Of a stretch of DNA of 64,000 nt, positions 1 to 10,439 are shown one piece after another. The first letter of the stretch is position 1. Every line of letters starts with the position of its first letter. A program made the position numbers and the translations under genes. The stretch is from Kalaharituber pfeilii. Lineage: Eukaryota > Ascomycota > Pezizomycetes > Pezizales > Pezizaceae. The stretch is taken from assembly GCA_015179045.1 (NCBI GenBank), contig WHUZ01000021.1, forward strand, positions 724,037-788,036. The letters are read 5' to 3'. The notes under the pieces are model-generated. The model worked only from the letters and a program-made list of their open reading frames with translations, ran no database searches and was not told the DNA's origin.

Positions 1-304
1 GGTTGTGTGTTTCTATTTCCGTAAATGATGTTTCATTGTTTGATGTTGGGATATTTGGGTGCTTTTATGACTGTAATATAGTACACGACTCTCGTTTGGT
101 AATTTATATTTATGGTTTATTTTTTTGTGAATCTTCATGAGGTTTTATTAAAGCTGGGAGATTACGTACCTGTGCGAGGTGGCATATAGCTTCAAGGGAG
201 GGGGAGGGGAAAGAATATACTACCTTCCCTGGCATTTGTTTTTGATGTCAGGAATTATTGTCTTAGGGCTGAGATCATGCAATGACTTACGACATGATTT
301 GCAG

Positions 305-531
305 GTACAGGCGCGTCAAGAGGGGCTGGTTATGAGTATAATGGGGCTCCGGGTAACCTCTTGGTGGTGTGTGAGGCAGATATAGGAACGGTAAACGTCC
401 CAAAAAAGCCATTGGATTGGGGAAAGTGCCCTTACCCGCAGGAGTTGGAAGGGCACAATAGAAGAATGGTCATATGTGTGAGAATCACCACGCAATTATC
501 GATCACGGAGCATGTAGAAACCTTCAAGGAG
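305..531 (+). CDS. Exon-like fragment of an unidentified protein
   Basis: One frame stays open from a possible 3' splice site (TTTGCAG, ending at 304) to a consensus 5' splice site (GAG/GTAAGA, donor at 532). The translation is of mixed composition and looks coding: it contains LLVVCEADIGTVNVPKK and ends ITEHVETFKEV. I do not recognise the family. The LLVVCEADIG stretch faintly recalls the LLLCEVALG segment of PARP catalytic domains, which is too little to assign it. No start codon or neighbouring exon could be placed. It may be an internal exon of a gene that begins upstream of the window. Confidence 0.35.
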
Positions 532-970
532 GTAAGATGATTTTTGGCGTTGGAAACATTTGGAGGCGGTAGTGAGCAGGGCACTGTGGAGTGGTGTGAT
601 CGAGCAATTTTGTGAAAGACTCGTGCCCCGGACCAGGGAGGTTCTAGTTGTGCGACTCGAAAGGGAATATTGCAAGGAATCAGGGCTGAGTATTATCGAT
701 GGGGAGTCGACGGTAAAATTTTGGTTGGGTTTGGTGGCATTTAGGGCTAAGCGGGTAGGGCTTGTGTTTAGATGGGGTAGAGGTTGTAATCCGACTTTAT
801 TGGAGTAGAGTGTGCTATTTTCTGATGGCGGCAATTAACACATCATGCGGTCATGATATACATAATTGCAGAGTGGGCGTTAGATACTCTGCATGAAGGG
901 CAAAGATAGTGCATTTGCATACTGGTTTGTACGATCATGATGTGCTTGTTATATTTGCATTGGGGCGTTA
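532..970. other. No supported gene
   Basis: An open frame at 560-808 (82 residues) follows the possible donor at 532. It has no recognisable domain and could be intron or a later exon in another phase. Nothing else is supported here. Confidence 0.3.
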
Positions 971-1022
971 CATCGCCATAGCTCATAGGGTGGCATGCGA
1001 TTAATGATATTAAAAAAAAAAA
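971..1022 (+). mobile_element. LINE-A 3' tail stub
   Basis: The stretch carries the LINE-A terminal hairpin (CATCGCCATAGC, then TAGGGTGGC, then GCGATTAATGATAT) followed by about 11 A. No coding part remains, and I found no target-site duplication. Confidence 0.75.
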
Positions 1023-1286
1023 GCGGAACCGTGTAGTTGGTTGCTTACAAGTAGCAGCATGCGCTGACCTGCGATACTCCATGCATTGGAATCAACTGAA
1101 GAGACAGGATCGGGGCCCTGAGTTGTTATGAAAGTTTTGGATTCGGGACGTATGGTGTCTGGCAAAGTGAAATGTCAAAACACGAAGGATTTTGCACTGG
1201 AGCGGGGAGGGGTTCGGTGGGGGTTCGTTTTACAGCACAGATTATAGGAAAGACGTGTGGCACATCGCTCATTTAGGTTTGGCTCT

Positions 1287-1509
1287 GAGCGGGACACATT
1301 TTTTTTTTTTTTTTTTTTTTATTTCATTAATCGCATGCCGCCCTATGGGCTATGGCGATGTTTAATTACATGTGAGGAATATGGAAAATAAAGAGAAATA
1401 AGACAGTAAATAAGAAAACCCTCCCTTTCCCCGACTGACTTCCGATTCCCCTACTCCTCCGTCGCCCATTCCAAAATTTCCGCCAGATTCGTGTCTAGAG
1501 CGGGACACA
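1287..1509 (-). mobile_element. 5'-truncated LINE-A copy with 12-bp TSD
   Basis: The element occupies 1299-1497 and is flanked by GAGCGGGACACA at 1287-1298 and 1498-1509. Read on the minus strand it holds the last codons of LINE-A ORF2 (ending NLAEILEWATEE-stop), a 3' UTR of about 130 bp, the conserved terminal hairpin and poly(A) (T run 1299-1320). The same C-terminus, NLAEILDWAREE-stop, ends the longer LINE-A copy at 37396-38341, so the two belong to one family. The right-hand TSD lies inside the apparent open frame, so that frame is a chimera. Confidence 0.9.
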
Positions 1510-2684
1510 GTAGACGAGAGCACAAGAGTAAAAGCGGGTGCAAAACATCTGCAAAACCCTGATCCTGTGCATAGATCTGCGTCACCAGAAATCGGAAACA
1601 AGAACAAAAGCTTATTTCGACCCTGAAGCAAATGTGGTAATTTAGGGCTGCCTTACTTGCACGCAAGAAGTCGATTGACTAACGACGGTAGGGATAGAAG
1701 AAGCGGAATGTGAAGTACCTACTTGTACGTCATCAAAAACCACCCGATCAGAAGAGCTCATATAGGTTGAAGACGGGTTTTCCCAGTCCTAACGTCTGTT
1801 TTGATCGTATTCTGTCGTCAACTACTTTGTCAACATTGCCGTGGACATCATACCTGACCAGTCGCTAGCAATCAAAATTCTGCACAACAGGGTTTTAGTA
1901 TCGCAGAATTTAAAGGATTACTGAAGAAAGAGTGTCTCTCTGTTTACGATATTCCTGGACTGGTCGTAACGAAGAATCCTTGTTGTCATTGCCAAGAGGT
2001 GGTCAGATCAGCACGCAACCTATTTTAGGATTCGAATGTTTATATAATTCTTCTGCAGTAATAAGTTTCTTGACCTCAAAGTAACGTGCAGTAGATTTTC
2101 TAAATGAGAGAATTTGGGTAATACAAATTTCTCCGAGCGCTTTTGCGACGGGTTTCGTCGGGTACTTCAAACTGTTGAAGGAACTTCGTCTTAGTGAAAG
2201 ATTACCTGCTATCAGCTAGCTGGTGCTGGCTCTTGCTTCACTTGGCGATGAGTAAACAAGGGAATAAAGAGTCTTGGTGAGACGTTTCGTTCCAACATTG
2301 GAGCTAGCTATAGCTGCATTGGATTCGAAAGCGTGCAAGGAAAAACTACCGCCGAATTCAGTCGTCGCTCAGAATGGCAATCATCTCCTCAGTAGTGCTC
2401 ACTGTAAGGTGTTTGGGTGTCCATATGATTGTTGAAGGATGCCGTTACACTAAGTTAGGGTGGTATGCTGATTTCACCATGATTGAACAGTGCGTGAAGA
2501 GCGAAATATAAATGTCTGCAAAGTTCCTACGTGTAGTGGGCTTTGATTTTCTCATCAACATCGCTACCATTCAGTACGATTCAATCAAGGCCGGTCCTTA
2601 CTTATACGCATTCATTCATTCTTAAGTTACTAGCGCACGTTGCCGTGCAACTGCGTTCCCTCACGAAATCAGTCACACACCAAC
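1510..2684. other. Intergenic, upstream of the lyase-like gene
   Basis: No convincing gene, repeat or RNA was seen. The stretch should hold the promoter of the gene starting at 2685, but I could not pick a TATA box with confidence. Confidence 0.3.
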
Positions 2685-3622
2685 ATGAGATTCAGTTCCA
2701 CACTCTTTAGCCTGGTGCTGGTGAACCTCCTCATCATAAGTACGCATGCTCGTCTCCTAGTGGACTATAGGGGTGGTGAACCTGCCACGAAAATTGGTAA
2801 TGTGGAACTTGAGGGCCAGGACCTGGGATGCAAGATTAAAGCTGGACGTGCTGGCAATGCCGCGTTTATCAGGCCAGAGATGGACGAAACGACGGGAAGG
2901 CAATCATTGCATTTTAAAAGGGATCCGCATTTTCGACGAGCGGAAGTCAAGGCACTTGGGGGGGACTCAAAGGGTGCAGCCGGATAAGACGTACTTTATT
3001 GGCTTTGAGTTTAGGCTAGGGGCGAAGAGGGAAAGCCTGGTAATTTTCCAATGGTGAGTTGGCCCCATATGTTCGGCCATGATGCGATTGGGTGGAGAGG
3101 AAGGTTCATCGACGGATATCTTTGTGTACAGGAAAAAATGGGATAAGAATGCAGCACCAAAACAAAACATCCCACTTTACGTTTTTTTTCAATAAGGCCG
3201 GCGACCTCACTATCGAATATACAATCCCTGGCTCTAACGGTTCGAACCGTGACGTCGTCTGGACTGGTCCCCTTGATATAAGTAAACCCTCTAACAAACT
3301 CGCTTCCGTCATCAATACGTCCCGGAATGGAAAAGGTTGGCTTGAGTTCTACGTCAACGGTCAGAAGCAGACCTTTAACAAGAAGTGGGGCGGCGAGCAA
3401 CGCCTGAAAAACGTGCACCTCTTTACCGGACCAACAAGCCCCAAAATTGGGATCTATCGTGCTGAGGCGTCCGGTGGAGGGGTTAAGTTTTGCCCGAGCA
3501 ATGGAATCTACTTGGGAGGGCAGGCACGGAAGGGGTCGGATAGGGTTTATAATTCGTGGGTTTATAGGTATCAGATCTCCGATAGCTCTCTGGATGAAAT
3601 CAAGCAGTCGTCCAGGATTTGA
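2685..3622 (+). pseudogene. Secreted polysaccharide-lyase-like protein, frameshifted
   Basis: The start is ATG 2685, because it gives a clean signal peptide of about 22 residues (MRFSSTLFSLVLVNLLIIS, then THA). The mature part reads as a jelly-roll polysaccharide lyase of the glucuronan lyase (PL20) or heparin lyase I type. Supporting segments are PDKTYFIGFEFRLG, VINTSRNGKGWLEFYVNGQK, PKIGIYRAE and a C-terminal YNSWVYRYQISDSS. A 78-bp intron with GTGAGT and TACAG ends fits 3054-3131. Two single-base extensions break the frame: G7 at 2958-2964, where six G keep it open, and T8 at 3182-3189, where seven T keep it open. The gene is either a recent pseudogene or carries consensus-sequence errors in homopolymers. 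The family call rests on overall pattern and is moderate. Confidence 0.6.
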
Positions 3623-4265
3623 GGATCCAGTGGCGTAAACACGAGAATTCGGAGAATACAGAGTCGAATGAAGAGAAAGGCTGAGCGGGAGCCACAGCCG
3701 GAGGCAGCAATATTAGAAAGATGAAGGGCCGGTTTATGAGGTCATGCAAAGATGGATACCGATATTGATTAATGCACAATGAAGGGCATTAATTGGTGAT
3801 CGTCCTCAAAAGGGAGGGGATACGTTATGCGCTGAATTTGTCTTATAAATAGCATTCACTTCGATTTCCTTTATTACAAATATGCTTTCACTTTTAGTTG
3901 AGATGCTGCAAAATATTTCAAGAAAGACCTAGCGAGTACTTGTCAGGTATTCTTTAAATCTGAAGCAAGGAATGGCGCGTTAGCTGGCTGTTTTGTAATA
4001 CGTACTAAATCCCTCATAATGCTTGCTTGAAGAATCTCAACTGCTGACCTTGGACTAGCTCTTGAAATTCACAAAAAGAGTCTGAATTTACCTCAACTGC
4101 GATGGCGCATTCAGTAGGATATAACAAGCTAGTTAACACAGTACGCAGGCACGTCGGCAGGCATGTTCACTGGCCATGCACAAGAAAAATCAGACACAAG
4201 GAAGTCAAAGCGCTGAGGGTAAATACTAACACATGAAGTCATTAATTTGCAGGGTTAAGGCGAAA
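3623..4265. other. No gene seen
   Basis: This is the 3' flank of the lyase-like gene, with no open frame of note and no recognisable repeat. Confidence 0.3.
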
Positions 4266-4268
4266 AGT

Positions 4269-4304
4269 TATTTTTTTATTTATTTTTTTTTTATCATTAC
4301 TCGT
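4269..4304 (-). mobile_element. Possible minimal LINE-A stub
   Basis: A T-rich run is followed by ATCATTACTCG, which matches the last bases of the LINE-A tail on the minus strand. I see no TSD, so this could be coincidence. Confidence 0.35.
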
Positions 4305-4305
4305 T

Positions 4306-4849
4306 GTAAGATAGACAGATAGTATCAACTGCTGCCTTGCGATGGACCGGAGCGGTGAGAACTGGCGGAACGAACGTACGACCAAGTGCGAGTGCGAGTG
4401 CGAAAAGAAGAGAAGAGAAGGTTGTTGATTGTATGTGCTAGAGTACAGGAAATCTATATATATGACGAGCCAGAGCTAGAGCATTTTTTTCTCCGTGCTC
4501 ACGCGCTTGCGTGTATTAACTGGCGATGTAAGATAGACAGATAGCATCAACTACTGCCTTGCGATGGACCGGAGCGGTGAGAACTGGCGGAACGAACGTA
4601 CGACTAAATGCGAGTGCGAGTGCGAAAAGAAGAGAAGAGAAGAAGGTTGTTTATTGTGTGTGCTAGAGTACAGGAAATCTATATATACGATATTAAGAAA
4701 AGTAACCCAAAAAAATACTTACGTAAAGATTTTCACTAGTGTCACGATAGCACTACTATGATATAATATTGAACGAAAAATGAGAAGCCGACTTCAATTT
4801 GAAGTAACCCAAAAAAATACTTATGCTAGAGTACAGGAAATCTATATAC
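4306..4849. repeat. Direct repeats of about 160 bp, plus a partial third copy
   Basis: The segment starting GTAAGATAGACAGATAG at 4306 recurs at 4528 (offset 222 bp) with few changes, through to CAGGAAATCTATATATA. A third partial copy of the end of the unit lies at 4824-4849. AAGTAACCCAAAAAAATAC also occurs twice (4700 and 4802). No coding function is apparent. Confidence 0.7.
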
Positions 4850-5025
4850 GAATTATCAAATCGGATGAACTCCAGGCTTCACTTTCTTATCCAGTCGGAA
4901 AACTTCCAGTGTCACGCCAAGAAGAGGAAAAATTTTATACTTATTAGATATCGCCTCACGTGCTGCCCTTATCTCCACGTGCCTTCCATGCCAAGCTTTA
5001 CCTCTTACCTATTCCGTCGTCGTCA

Positions 5026-5080
5026 CCACATCGTGTGCCGCCCTAGGGGCTATGACGAGGTTTAGTTACATAAAGGAAAA
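5026..5080 (-). mobile_element. Degenerate LINE-A tail
   Basis: CGTGTGCCGCCCTAGGGGC followed by TATGACGAGG matches the LINE-A hairpin in minus orientation, followed by TTTAGTTACAT. The poly(T) run has been lost. Confidence 0.55.
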
Positions 5081-5830
5081 TTGTTAATGGAAAGTACATG
5101 ACGGTGGTCTGATCTTGTAAAGGAGATGAAAGGAAAAATATATACGAGACACGAAAAGTTAGGAAAACTAAAATAAGAAGCAAACATGCACCCCACGTGA
5201 AAACATCCTTATATTCGTCTTGTTCTTCAAGTTTTCCAAGTGGTTCTACAGCATGTAAATCGCGAACGGCGAACCACTTTTGGCTTAGAAAAAAGCTGTA
5301 CGTGCTAATATGTTTCGGTGCGTTGGAGAAAACACGGTAAACACCTCTATGACTTGAGCCTTGCCATGACTGCGCAACACTTCCAAGAGCCAGGTACAGT
5401 GAGTATCGTTATGAGCGAGTCAGGGGGTACGGCCAACCATTGCTCACCAGCCGTCGGTCCTTTGCTGCGAGGTCACTGGGCCTTTCGCGTCAAAGGGATC
5501 CTTGGAGTTGTACTGTGCAGCATCGTGCTGAGTGTAAGTGTGAATGTACAAGTAAGGCCAGAACAACTGATGTTTGTATATATTAAATATGGTAGAAGGT
5601 GATCTGTCAGAACATAAAGGCAAGCTATATAGAGAATAGGCAAAGGTACAGGAGAGCTGCAGACAGAAATAAAGAACCGAACATTGAATAGAAGAACTGG
5701 ACGTTTAGGAAAGAGCTGGATGTTGAGAATGAAGAGCTGTACAGATTCACCGCCTCTTATAACGCTGGCTGACCAAATACCCATTTCTAATCACACTTCC
5801 TTCCAGCCTTGCCCTCATTCCCAGTATTCA
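5081..5830. other. No supported gene
   Basis: Two open frames of about 100 residues lie on opposite strands (5318-5602 and 5473-5784). Neither shows a domain or codon pattern I can defend. Confidence 0.25.
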
Positions 5831-6054
5831 CTTACTGTACAACCCTTGTGACCTGCGACTTCCTTGAGCCCAGCGCCAGCGTGGTTATAAATGCCAAGCC
5901 TTCCAACAAAAATGCGACAAGCCATAATCCCTTTGCAACCACAATTTTTGATGAAGAAAAAGTGCTAGATAGCAAGAATTACACTGTGTGCAATAGCTAC
6001 ACAAAGTGCATTCACAAATGCTGTTGTGGTTGTTGAGAAATTGAGTGCGAAAGT

Positions 6055-6120
6055 TGCGCAGTTTTGGTGGTAAATGTGTCCGGGAAAGTGGGGTGTCCGG
6101 GAAAGTGGTGAACTACAGTA
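6055..6120. repeat. Mariner-type terminal repeat relic
   Basis: The stretch TTTTGGTGGTAAATG ... GGTGAACTACAGTA follows the pattern of the right end of the mariner-like element at 39827-39885 (TTTGGTGGGAAAGTG ... GGTGAAATACAGTA), with TA at the edge. A left end could not be confirmed. Confidence 0.45.
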
Positions 6121-7370
6121 CTTCCCCGTTCTCCTGGTGTTCCACCCACTTCTTCTCATCCACGTCTTCCCATCTTCCCCATCCTACTGGGTATTCCACC
6201 TCCTCACACCTGAATGCCAGGTGGTCCGCCGTTTGCCTTTCTCCACACCCGTACACGCTTCCCTCCACCGCCTTCCCTACTTTTATATCCCACTCCTTCC
6301 CCATCCCCTTCCCCGTCCTCAGTCTAGTGAACACAGTTGCTGCCCCTCTGCTCCACCTCATTCCCGAGCTCCCCCCGATATCCGACTTCTCTTCTCTCCA
6401 CTGCGCGCAGTTTCTTCCACTTCTGCCGCACCCCCCTTCCGTTACCACCGTCCTTCCTATTTTCGCCGTCACTTTCTTCGCTTCGACATCCGCCGCCTCG
6501 TTGCCGGCGATGCCTATGTGGGCTTTCACCCACATCAGCTTGACGTCCCCCCCTTTCTCTTTCTCTCTGCGACTGCGTCTACTACCTTCTTCAGGTCCCC
6601 GGTTCGTGCTTTCCCTTGTCTCCCTGCCTTTCTCACCGCCGCGATTGCTGCCTGTGAATCAGTCAGGATGACTAAGTTTGTCGGTGCCGTTACTGCTCTC
6701 TCTACCCCCATTCTCATCCCCCTCACTTCTCCATCCCACATTGCCGCTCCCGTCCCCATTTCTTCCCCTCCCCCGCCGTCCCACTTCCAATAACCCCCCC
6801 ATCTCTTCCCTTCTCATTCATACTGCCGTCCATATACACCGCCCCCGCCCCCTGTGTCGCCCAAAAGATTGACGCTTCCCACTCATCTCTCCCTCCCCCT
6901 TTACGTCCTTCTCTTTGCACCTCTTCTATCTCCACTTTCTTGCACTCCCCTGCCCATGATACTTCATCCACGCCCTCCGGCATGACAAAGCTGACTTTGC
7001 TCTGCATCCTCCCCACGACCGACTCAAATCCGTCCCCCTTCTGCGTCGCCCAGCTCACGTCCCAATCCTTCCAGTCCCTCCCTCTCTCCTCCTATTCCCC
7101 TTCTCCCCGGAAATCTGCGGTCCACATGTTGCCGCATCCGCTTGGGTCCCCCATGCTTCTGGCCACGAACCTCGCCTGTGCGGCGTCTAAGGTCGTCTCT
7201 GCAGACTCCACTCCGGCGACCCAGTTTACTTTCTGTTTCGCTGCCCCGTGGACTGCCCCCGTGGCTTTTTCAGTACTTGGTACTTAATCTTTTCCATTTC
7301 CTTCCTCCACTCCCTCTGTCCCCGCCATCCTATCTCCTGCTAAATTAGGTAGTGGGTTCTTCTGTGGTAC
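6121..7370 (-). pseudogene. LINE-B ORF2 fragment (RNase H and C-terminal finger)
   Basis: Three minus-strand frames together give LINE-B sequence broken by frameshifts. The upstream part has no clear domain. An RNase H domain follows, with YMDGS (6850-6840 region), DGEVRG and LTDSQAAIAAV (6535-6759), then WVKAHIGIAGNEAAD (6113-6535). The C-terminal finger reads CGERQTADHLAFRC. The closest relative in the window is the plus-strand LINE-B RNase H at 40127-41180. The 3' UTR and poly(A) are missing, because the copy abuts a mariner-like end at 6120. The C-rich plus-strand frames here are antisense shadows. Confidence 0.8.
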
Positions 7371-7389
7371 TACATATGAACGGGCGTAC

Positions 7390-7550
7390 GTGAAGTCTTG
7401 ATTTTCTATATTTCATTAATCGCATGCCGCCCTGAGGGCTATGGCGATGTTTAGTTACATATGAAGATAGATGGAAATGAAATAGAATAAAAGGGGGAAG
7501 ATTGAAAATCTGTCAATAACAAGAAATGTCAATAGGGTGTGAAGTCTTGA
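7390..7550 (-). mobile_element. LINE-A 3' end with 12-bp TSD
   Basis: The element spans 7402-7538 and is flanked by GTGAAGTCTTGA at 7390-7401 and 7539-7550. It keeps the terminal hairpin and 3' UTR start; its poly(A) has decayed to a short mixed AT run. Confidence 0.85.
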
Positions 7551-7996
7551 AGAGACGAATGTATAATCTCTGGTATATCATTTCGAGATATGAAAAGTTT
7601 ATTATTCAGAATTAGGGCTGCAGAAAAGTAATGAACAAAAAAGGTGCCCAAGCATGAATACCATACCCTTACTATACATTGGATATCAAGAGACATTACA
7701 GGTAATAGCACCCCTGCATTACCGGTAGGCTATCGCAATACCACCTTTGTCACAGAGGTAAGTTCAGCCATAGCTCTTCTCCTCCATTGGCGCACTGTGA
7801 ACAGTGCGGTCTCCTGATACTTGCCATACTGTGTCCTTTTGTCATCTACTCCGCACCCAGGTTCTGAAGAGGCCATTAGCCGCAAGAGCTTGCACATTTC
7901 GGTGTCAAGGAGGTTTTCAATAACATGGTGCCGGAACCATATTCGAGGGATACGGGTCGTTGCTTTTTGCGCTTTGAATTGGGCAAAAACCTGATG
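7551..7996. other. 3' flank of the F-box/ankyrin gene
   Basis: No gene is supported. The stretch should hold the 3' UTR of the minus-strand gene that ends at 7997. Confidence 0.3.
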
Positions 7997-9265
7997 TTAG
8001 CGCGCCACTTCCAGGATTAAATGTCTAAGAATATCAGGGTGAACAGGATGTCTACCTCTGGAGCGGTCATAGACTGCCTGTAGGTCTTTATGAAATTTGG
8101 TTATTGTTACTTGTCGCAGCCACGAAAAACGGTTCTTGCACGCATCTGCGTCGACTGATTCCATTGCCGATTCAAAATCAGCGCCGAGCTCTAACAAAAG
8201 TTCAAACAACCGCAAGAACCATTGCCAGATTGCATTGGTGGGTTTCATCCAGAGAGCCCGCTTTCTCAGGAGTTTATGTGCGATTAAGCCTAGGGGAGTA
8301 AACTGAAAGGAATCTCGAGCTTCGAGATCCGCCCCATATTCAACGAGCACTCGAATCACGGCTTCTGGGTACTCAACGGAGCTAACAGCTATATGGAGGG
8401 CAGTGTAATAGAGGGGCGTACGATAGTAGCTGTATACATCGACTGGGGGTTTAGGACCTTCACCCACTTTTCGGTTCGGATTGGACCCCATGGCCAGCAA
8501 GAGCCGAAGAGTATCAGGGTTATTGAGTATGGTGGCATAGTGGAGTGGCGTGTGACAATCATGGTTCTCTAACTCTGTGCTAGCACCATTCTCAATGAGT
8601 AGAATAATCAAGGCCTTCCATCCTTTTTCGGTCGCCAGATGAAGAGGAGTCATTCCTTCAAAATCCTGGGCGTCTGGGTTCGCGCCTCGCTGTAACAGAA
8701 ACTTCGCTGTGGACAGTTGCCCATATTCAGATGCACTGTGAAGCGCGGTACGTAGCCTGTAGGTGCTCACGGCATTTACATCTATTTGGTAGTCGTCCAG
8801 CAGGAGTAGCAGTAGAGAATAGTTGCCAAATTGGGCCGCCCTGCAGAGCAGATAAACGCCACTGAGGCCATCTTCCCCCTTGAGCGCTTTGCGGAAGAGA
8901 ACCGTCGAGAATACAGCGGTAAGCCGACGGTGTGTCCGAGCAAGACAGTTGAGGGTGTGCAGTTCTGGCAGAAAGTCGCCAATAAGGAGCAGGATTTCGG
9001 TCGGTAAATCAATAAGCCAGGCCTTGGGTTGCGGGACGGCTGACCCTGCGGCGTATTCGGAGTTGGAGACACCGACACCGGTCGCAAGGCAGGGGCGAGC
9101 GGTCGCGCTGACTTCTGGTTGCCCCGAAACTAATTGGTGCGATCTTCCTAATATCCTGCGATTTGCGCAATGGTCAGGATTGCTGGCAGCCGGCATGTGC
9201 GCGGCCCCGCTGTGCTTCTCGCGAGCGAGCGCACGGAGTAAGTTCGATTTCCGGTAGCTCGACAT
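7997..9265 (-). CDS. F-box and ankyrin-repeat protein
   Basis: I chose ATG at 9265 (MSSYRKSNLLRAL); the frame continues upstream only through a GTG. The protein has 422 residues and no intron. An F-box lies near residues 80-125 (LIDLPTEILLLIGDFLPELH, then LNCLARTHRRL). Roughly four to five ankyrin repeats follow: RTALHSASEYGQLSTAKFLL, MTPLHLATEKGWKALIILL, HTPLHYATILNNPDTLRLLL, then TALHIAVSSVEYPEAVIRVL and YGADLEARDSFQFTPL. F-box proteins recruit substrates to SCF ubiquitin ligases, with the ankyrin part as the likely substrate binder. Such genes are commonly expanded in filamentous ascomycetes. The frame is intact, so this is the best candidate for a working host gene in the window. Confidence 0.88.
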   Translation of the reverse strand: MSSYRKSNLLRALAREKHSGAAHMPAASNPDHCANRRILGRSHQLVSGQPEVSATARPCLATGVGVSNSEYAAGSAVPQPKAWLIDLPTEILLLIGDFLPELHTLNCLARTHRRLTAVFSTVLFRKALKGEDGLSGVYLLCRAAQFGNYSLLLLLLDDYQIDVNAVSTYRLRTALHSASEYGQLSTAKFLLQRGANPDAQDFEGMTPLHLATEKGWKALIILLIENGASTELENHDCHTPLHYATILNNPDTLRLLLAMGSNPNRKVGEGPKPPVDVYSYYRTPLYYTALHIAVSSVEYPEAVIRVLVEYGADLEARDSFQFTPLGLIAHKLLRKRALWMKPTNAIWQWFLRLFELLLELGADFESAMESVDADACKNRFSWLRQVTITKFHKDLQAVYDRSRGRHPVHPDILRHLILEVAR

Positions 9266-9560
9266 AGCACGCGCTTTTCGAGCGCTGCGACAAGTACTCA
9301 CGGGGTACTGGATTATGACTGTACAACTGTATTTTCCTCGGTTTCTAGTTTTCCTCTTGCGAACACTGATAAGAACAGAAGGACAAGTTAGAATACAGGC
9401 GCAGCGGCGGATTGATTTTCATCAACAACACTTGTTGAGGAAGTGAGTAACACTGCCATGTGGCTGTGCCATGGCCATCTGTCCAAGCGCAGCACAAATG
9501 ATCGACAGCCAATATGGAGCAAGGTAGGGGAGTGCAGCCAAGAGCATGGAGGCTCAGGGA
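9266..9560. other. Promoter side of the F-box gene
   Basis: This is the sequence upstream of the minus-strand ATG at 9265. No clear TATA or other site was identified. Confidence 0.3.
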
Positions 9561-9589
9561 TTCAGCTTATCCCTCTCTCATCTTTTCAG

Positions 9590-9959
9590 AGGCAGATATG
9601 GATCTGTCGAAGAATAACCATGAAGGGAGGGGGGGGATGACGTCCCGTAACGAGAAATTTTTGTTCCGGGCTGCGAAGGTGTGGAGGAAGAAGGGGAGAG
9701 AGGAAAGAGAGGAGAGAGGGGGAGAGATATGGGAAGGAGAAGGTCATGGAGTGGAATAGGGGAGTATCGCGCTTCCCGATGGAAGAACCGTCTGGAAGGC
9801 TCTGGAATCAGGTTCTAGAAAGGGAGAGGGGGGGATGGAATGGGGATGTGTATGTAGAATTTTCTTTGTTGAGCCTGTCTCCAGGCTTTGAGGGGACCCT
9901 GCCATGGCTTTGTGCTACAAGCGGAGTTATGTAATTTTTTTTTTGTTTAAAAAAAAAGA
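9590..9959 (+). mobile_element. LINE-B 3' end
   Basis: The last part of an ORF2-like frame (KFLFRAAKVWRKKGREEREE, stop at 9759) is followed by a 3' UTR. The LINE-B tail is at 9874-9958: GCCTGTCTCCAGGC, then CCCTGCCATGGC, then AAGCGGAGTTATGTAA. The terminal A run is interrupted by a T stretch. The UTR (TCTGGAATCAGGTT) matches the minus-strand copy at 33657-33835. The left boundary is uncertain. Confidence 0.65.
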
Positions 9960-10035
9960 AGAATATCTCCGAGATTCTAAACATGGGACTAATGATTATG
10001 TAGAAAATAATTCTATATAGTCTACCATATTAAAG

Positions 10036-10114
10036 ATTGTTCTCGTACCCAGACTCTATTGGCACGCTAAAATAATTCGCGAAAGGAATAGAGTCTGGTG
10101 CCAAACTTCTCCGA
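10036..10114 (+). repeat. Left TIR of the Pack-like element
   Basis: The repeat starts ATTGTTCTCGTACCC and ends AACTTCTCCGA, and is an exact reverse complement of 14829-14907. The TIR itself can fold, because AGACTCTATT (10051-10060) pairs with AATAGAGTCT (10087-10096). Confidence 0.95.
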
Positions 10115-10160
10115 GGTCTAGCTTACTTTTGCTCCGGTCCCGGAGCTGGTTAGCGCATGA

Positions 10161-10194
10161 CACTAAAATAGCGCTGCATGGCGCTATTTTAGTG
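10161..10194. repeat. Perfect hairpin, 14-bp arms
   Basis: CACTAAAATAGCGC is followed by a 6-base loop and its exact complement. It lies just inside the left TIR. Confidence 0.9.
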
Positions 10195-10439
10195 CAATGC
10201 TATGCAAATGATAGTCAGAATATTGAGAGATCTACTGTATCTAGACAGTATTTCTAGAAATACTTTCATATTTGCTAACATGTTTGCAACTTTAGCTAGA
10301 TTTCTCAGTATAGTTTATATATTGTACCTTAATAGTACAGCCATTTTCATCTCCGATACCTATTGCTCTTCTCCGGAGCTTCATTTACCTGCTTTCTGCA
10401 TTTGAAGTAGCCTTTATAGTATATATATAAGTTTCTGTT

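Noticed and set aside
5833..6120. Complete mariner MITE of about 285 bp
   Set aside because: Only the right end matches the mariner family; the TACTGTA at 5833 shares too few bases with the right end to count as a TIR.
6045..6793. Plus-strand frames of 208 and 239 residues
   Set aside because: The C-rich codons are the antisense of the LINE-B RNase H region, which shows real motifs on the minus strand.
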